24,567 nucleotides of DNA from Pseudomonadota bacterium (lineage in GTDB: Bacteria; Myxococcota_A; Polyangia; Polyangiales; Polyangiaceae). Position 1 is the first letter of the stretch. Every line of letters begins with the position of its first letter. Location of the stretch: positions 1 through 24,567 of the forward strand of contig JAEWRL010000084.1 of assembly GCA_023398955.1 (NCBI GenBank), written 5' to 3'. A program made the position numbers and the translations under genes. Under the pieces are notes generated by a model that searched no databases, was not told where the DNA came from, and saw nothing but the letters and a program-made list of their open reading frames with translations. Positions 21,898 through 24,567 of this stretch are shown here, piece by piece.

Positions 21898-24180
21898 ATG
21901 ATTCTTTATTCGCTTTCGCTCTGGCTGCCAATCCGTGTCTTGGGGGTCTGCGCGTGCCTCGCTCCGCTCGCGTGCGGGGGTGGCCACGAGTCCAAGAGTG
22001 AAGGCGCAGAGGGTGGGGCAAGCGGCGATCCCGGTTCCAGCGCTATCGCTGGAGAGCCGGAAGGGAGCAGGGAGACGGGTGGGGGTTCCTACGGCACGGC
22101 GGCGGCAGCCAACGGCGCGAGCGGCCGTGAGCATTCTTGGGGAGCCGCAGGCGCCGCCTCGGGCGGGAGTGCTGGCCAGCCCGGTTACTTGACCAGCGAC
22201 CCACCGCCGGCCTCTGGCGGCGCTACTGAGGATGACGCTGAAAGAGGCGCTCCCTCGAGAGCTGGCCAGGGCTCGGGCGGCGCGCCAGCGCCAGCTCAAG
22301 GAGGGAGCTCCCTTGGCGCTGGAGGAGCAAGTGGGGCAGCAGCGGCACTGGCTGGGGGATCCGCTGGCGACGCGGGACCCGACACATGGGTCGTCTCGAC
22401 CCCGGTGGTGAAGCTCGATCTGTTGCTTGTCGTCGATAACTCGCAATCGATGTCCGATAAACAGCAGCTGCTGGCCGAGGCCGTGCCAAAGCTCGTTCAG
22501 ACACTCGTCAACCCGCCTTGCATGGAAGACGGTGACATCGTGGACCAGCCCGCTCACGGGGGCGCGCCTTGCCGCACGGGGACCCGCCGCTTTAAGCCCG
22601 TTGGAGACCTGCATGTCGGCGTCATCACCACGAGCCTGGGTGGCCAGGGCGGCACGTTCTGCTCCGATGCCGATACGACATCGTTCAATCCCACGATGGC
22701 CGACATGAGCCACCTCATTGGCGGCGCCCGTGATGGTCTGGAGACCTACCGAGGGCTGGGGTTCTTGGCGTGGGACAACCGATCCGATTCAGAGCGTGAT
22801 CCGGACGCGAGCAATGAAGAAAGCCAGTTCCTCGAAGGCTTCGCCGACATGCTCGCCGTCACCGGGCATCAGGGGTGTGGGTTCGAGGCTCCACTGGAGG
22901 CCTGGTACCGCTTCCTCGTGGATCCCGCACCGTACGCGAGCATTGCCCCGACTGAATCCGGAATCGGCGTTCCCGAGGGTCAGGACGATATCGTCCTCGA
23001 GCAACGGGCAAGCTTTCTGCGAGAGGATTCCGCAGTCGCCATCCTCATGCTGGGGGACGAGAATGATTGCTCCGTGCTCTCCACCGGCTATGGCGGCCTG
23101 GTAAGCACGTTCAATCGCTCCAACACCGTCTTTCACATGTGCAGAGGCACCACGGCCTGCGAAGCGAATCCGAATGACAAGTGCTGCATTCCCTGCACCA
23201 CGTCGTCCTGGCCGGAAGACTGTGCGCCCAAGGAGGAGCTCTGCCCAATCGGAAGTCAACTCTCGGGCGACCAAGACGCCTCCAATCTACGTTGTTTCGA
23301 TCACAAGCGGCGCTTCGGGATCGATCTCCTCTACCCAACCTCGCGCTACGCCGTCGCTCTCAGAAGCCAGACAATTTGCCCTGAGTCCAGCTTTGCAGAC
23401 TGGGATTGCCACTGCGCCCGCGCCAACGCTCTCGGGATCCCTTGTGAGCCAGGAACGCCGGTTCCCAACCCGCTCTATGCGAACCCGAAACTACGCGCGC
23501 CGAACATCGTCGTTCTCTTGGGCATCCTTGGAGTGCCCTGGCAGGACGTGGTATCCCCCGAAGCCCTGGACGACCCCAACCTTGCGACCCTGCTCACCGC
23601 CGAGGAGTTGCAGACGAACGTCCCGGGACACGATTATAGCTATTGGGACCTCATCGTGGGGGATCCGACGAATCATGTCGCCGCGCGCGATCCACTGATG
23701 GTCGAGAGTATCAGCCCGCGCAGCGGAACTCACCCCATCATCGGCGTTGCTCTCGCTCCACCCGAAGCCACGAGCGCAGACGCCAACCCTGCCAATGGGC
23801 ACGAATGGAACACAGGCGGGCGAGACCTTCAGTACGCGTGCATTCATCCGCTCCCAGACCCGCTCGACTGCGCCGCGGCTGACCCTGGCGCGAGCTGCGA
23901 TTGCGCCCCCAATGCTGTCGACGGAGTTCCCAGCCTCGACGGAGTTCGGACCGCCAGCAAGCCGCTGTGCCAGGGTCCGGACGGTACCTACGGTTCGACG
24001 CAGTACTGGGGAAAGGCGTATCCGTCCCTGCGTCAGCTGGAGGTCCTCAAGGACTACGGTGAGAACGCGGTAGTAAGCTCCGTGTGCCCGAAATCATTGG
24101 ACGCGGCGAGCGCCGTCTATGGCTATCTGCCTGCCATGGACGCGCTCGCGAACCGGCTCGGCAGCATCATGCGGCCCTGA
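21898..24180 (+). CDS. Large VWA lipoprotein with Gly/Ala/Ser linker
   Basis: This lipoprotein has 760 residues. The signal ends L-A-P-L-A-C26. About residues 27-165 are a low-complexity linker rich in Gly, Ala and Ser, of the sort that spaces myxobacterial surface lipoproteins from the membrane. A VWA-like domain follows, with D180-N-S182-Q-S184-M as the MIDAS start. Later strands include DLHVGVITTSLGG and AVAILMLGDENDCS, the family's usual second Asp-rich motif. Within and after the domain there is a large insertion with many Cys (for example NDKCCIPCTTS, DWDCHCARAN, SCDCAP), suggesting disulfide-bonded subdomains. The C-terminal part carries a short IVVLLGILGVPWQDVV block typical of this myxobacterial protein group. 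A metal-dependent adhesion or scaffold role outside the outer membrane is inferred, with ligand unknown. It stands alone, divergent from asd. Confidence 0.85.
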   Translation: MILYSLSLWLPIRVLGVCACLAPLACGGGHESKSEGAEGGASGDPGSSAIAGEPEGSRETGGGSYGTAAAANGASGREHSWGAAGAASGGSAGQPGYLTSDPPPASGGATEDDAERGAPSRAGQGSGGAPAPAQGGSSLGAGGASGAAAALAGGSAGDAGPDTWVVSTPVVKLDLLLVVDNSQSMSDKQQLLAEAVPKLVQTLVNPPCMEDGDIVDQPAHGGAPCRTGTRRFKPVGDLHVGVITTSLGGQGGTFCSDADTTSFNPTMADMSHLIGGARDGLETYRGLGFLAWDNRSDSERDPDASNEESQFLEGFADMLAVTGHQGCGFEAPLEAWYRFLVDPAPYASIAPTESGIGVPEGQDDIVLEQRASFLREDSAVAILMLGDENDCSVLSTGYGGLVSTFNRSNTVFHMCRGTTACEANPNDKCCIPCTTSSWPEDCAPKEELCPIGSQLSGDQDASNLRCFDHKRRFGIDLLYPTSRYAVALRSQTICPESSFADWDCHCARANALGIPCEPGTPVPNPLYANPKLRAPNIVVLLGILGVPWQDVVSPEALDDPNLATLLTAEELQTNVPGHDYSYWDLIVGDPTNHVAARDPLMVESISPRSGTHPIIGVALAPPEATSADANPANGHEWNTGGRDLQYACIHPLPDPLDCAAADPGASCDCAPNAVDGVPSLDGVRTASKPLCQGPDGTYGSTQYWGKAYPSLRQLEVLKDYGENAVVSSVCPKSLDAASAVYGYLPAMDALANRLGSIMRP

Positions 24181-24567
24181 CTGCCACCCAACGGGCACGC
24201 ACAACCTCGAGCACCTCGACGAGGCGAGTCCTTTGGGGGTGGGGGTCCAGCGGACGGGCTTTCATCGAACAGAGAGTATGTTCCCATCCTGGCGATGGAG
24301 CGGTTGGTCAGGCTGACAGGCAGTGGTCGAAGCTCGAATCTTTGCTGCCACCTGCGATCCCCTCCAATCCGACCCGAAAGACGTAGCGCGCAATCGACCT
24401 GGCGTTCATCCTAGATTTCGCGCGCCCCCCGGCACATGGGCGCTGAATCCTGCGGAATTCTCGGCTGTTCATCCCGCGGTCTGGCGCGCGTGGCTTCATC
24501 CATGAGGTGAAGTAGCGGCTACCCGCCGGAGCTGTCGATCGATCGTCCGATCTAGGATCTTCAGCGC
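24181..24567. other. 387-bp stretch with no supported gene
   Basis: This final stretch follows the VWA lipoprotein stop. Short open frames on both strands are present, but none has recognisable domains or a ribosome site. On the minus strand one frame from the window edge reads A-L-K-I-L-D-R-T-I-D-R-Q-L-R-R and stops near 24500. It could be the end of a gene lying beyond the window, but I cannot support it. A short GATCGATCG run sits near 24539-24545. I see no terminator, tRNA or repeat. Confidence 0.45.

Noticed and set aside
24500..24567. Possible C-terminal end of a minus-strand gene with a helix-like LDRTIDRQLRR segment
   Set aside because: Fewer than 25 codons visible; it could be an HTH tail or chance.

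Overview
The window reads as high-GC chromosomal DNA from a myxobacterium-like member of the Myxococcota (inference). About half of the 17 supported genes begin with a lipoprotein signal peptide. Two encode von Willebrand A (VWA) lipoproteins, one of them with a long Gly/Ala/Ser linker of the kind common in that group. A 3D-domain lipoprotein and a choice-of-anchor-type beta-helix protein also fit. I see no tRNA, rRNA, IS element, prophage or CRISPR array.

Layout. 137-1741 (-): GT-C membrane glycosyltransferase. 1742-2214: non-coding gap. 2215-3990 (+): VWA lipoprotein with a C-terminal amidotransferase-like region that stops early. 4212-6023 (+): SulP transporter with a STAS domain. 6063-7412 (-): flavin disulfide oxidoreductase, divergent from a GNAT acetyltransferase (7523-8026, +). 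8118-9365 (+): lipoprotein sugar/sorbosone dehydrogenase-like beta-propeller. 9453-11141 (-): Pmp-like beta-helix lipoprotein carrying a G9 tract. 12644-11347 (-): truncated haemoglobin coupled by an ATGA overlap to a 3D-domain lipoprotein. 15513-12766 (-): mpl, a ychJ-type SEC-C gene and an inositol-monophosphatase-family gene, tightly packed. 15762-16628 (+): metF. 19509-16650 (-): prmC, a parvulin-type PPIase lipoprotein and an L,D-transpeptidase-fold lipoprotein without the catalytic cysteine. 19731-20375 (+): Cys-rich lipoprotein of unknown function. 20507-21622 (-): asd. 21898-24180 (+): large VWA lipoprotein. 24181-24567: nothing recognisable.

Functional links. A cell-envelope theme recurs: Mpl (murein peptide recycling), Asd (precursor of diaminopimelate and lysine/threonine/methionine), an L,D-transpeptidase-like pseudoenzyme, a 3D-domain protein related to lytic transglycosylase catalytic domains, a probable periplasmic PPIase, and several putatively surface-exposed lipoproteins. 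The rest is housekeeping (metF, prmC) or transport and redox. No obvious new multi-gene system stands out. The best leads are the cysteine-less L,D-transpeptidase homologue, the globin/3D-lipoprotein coupling, the homopolymeric G tract in the beta-helix gene, and active-site departures in PrmC and the flavoprotein. All calls come from reading the sequence; no database search was run.
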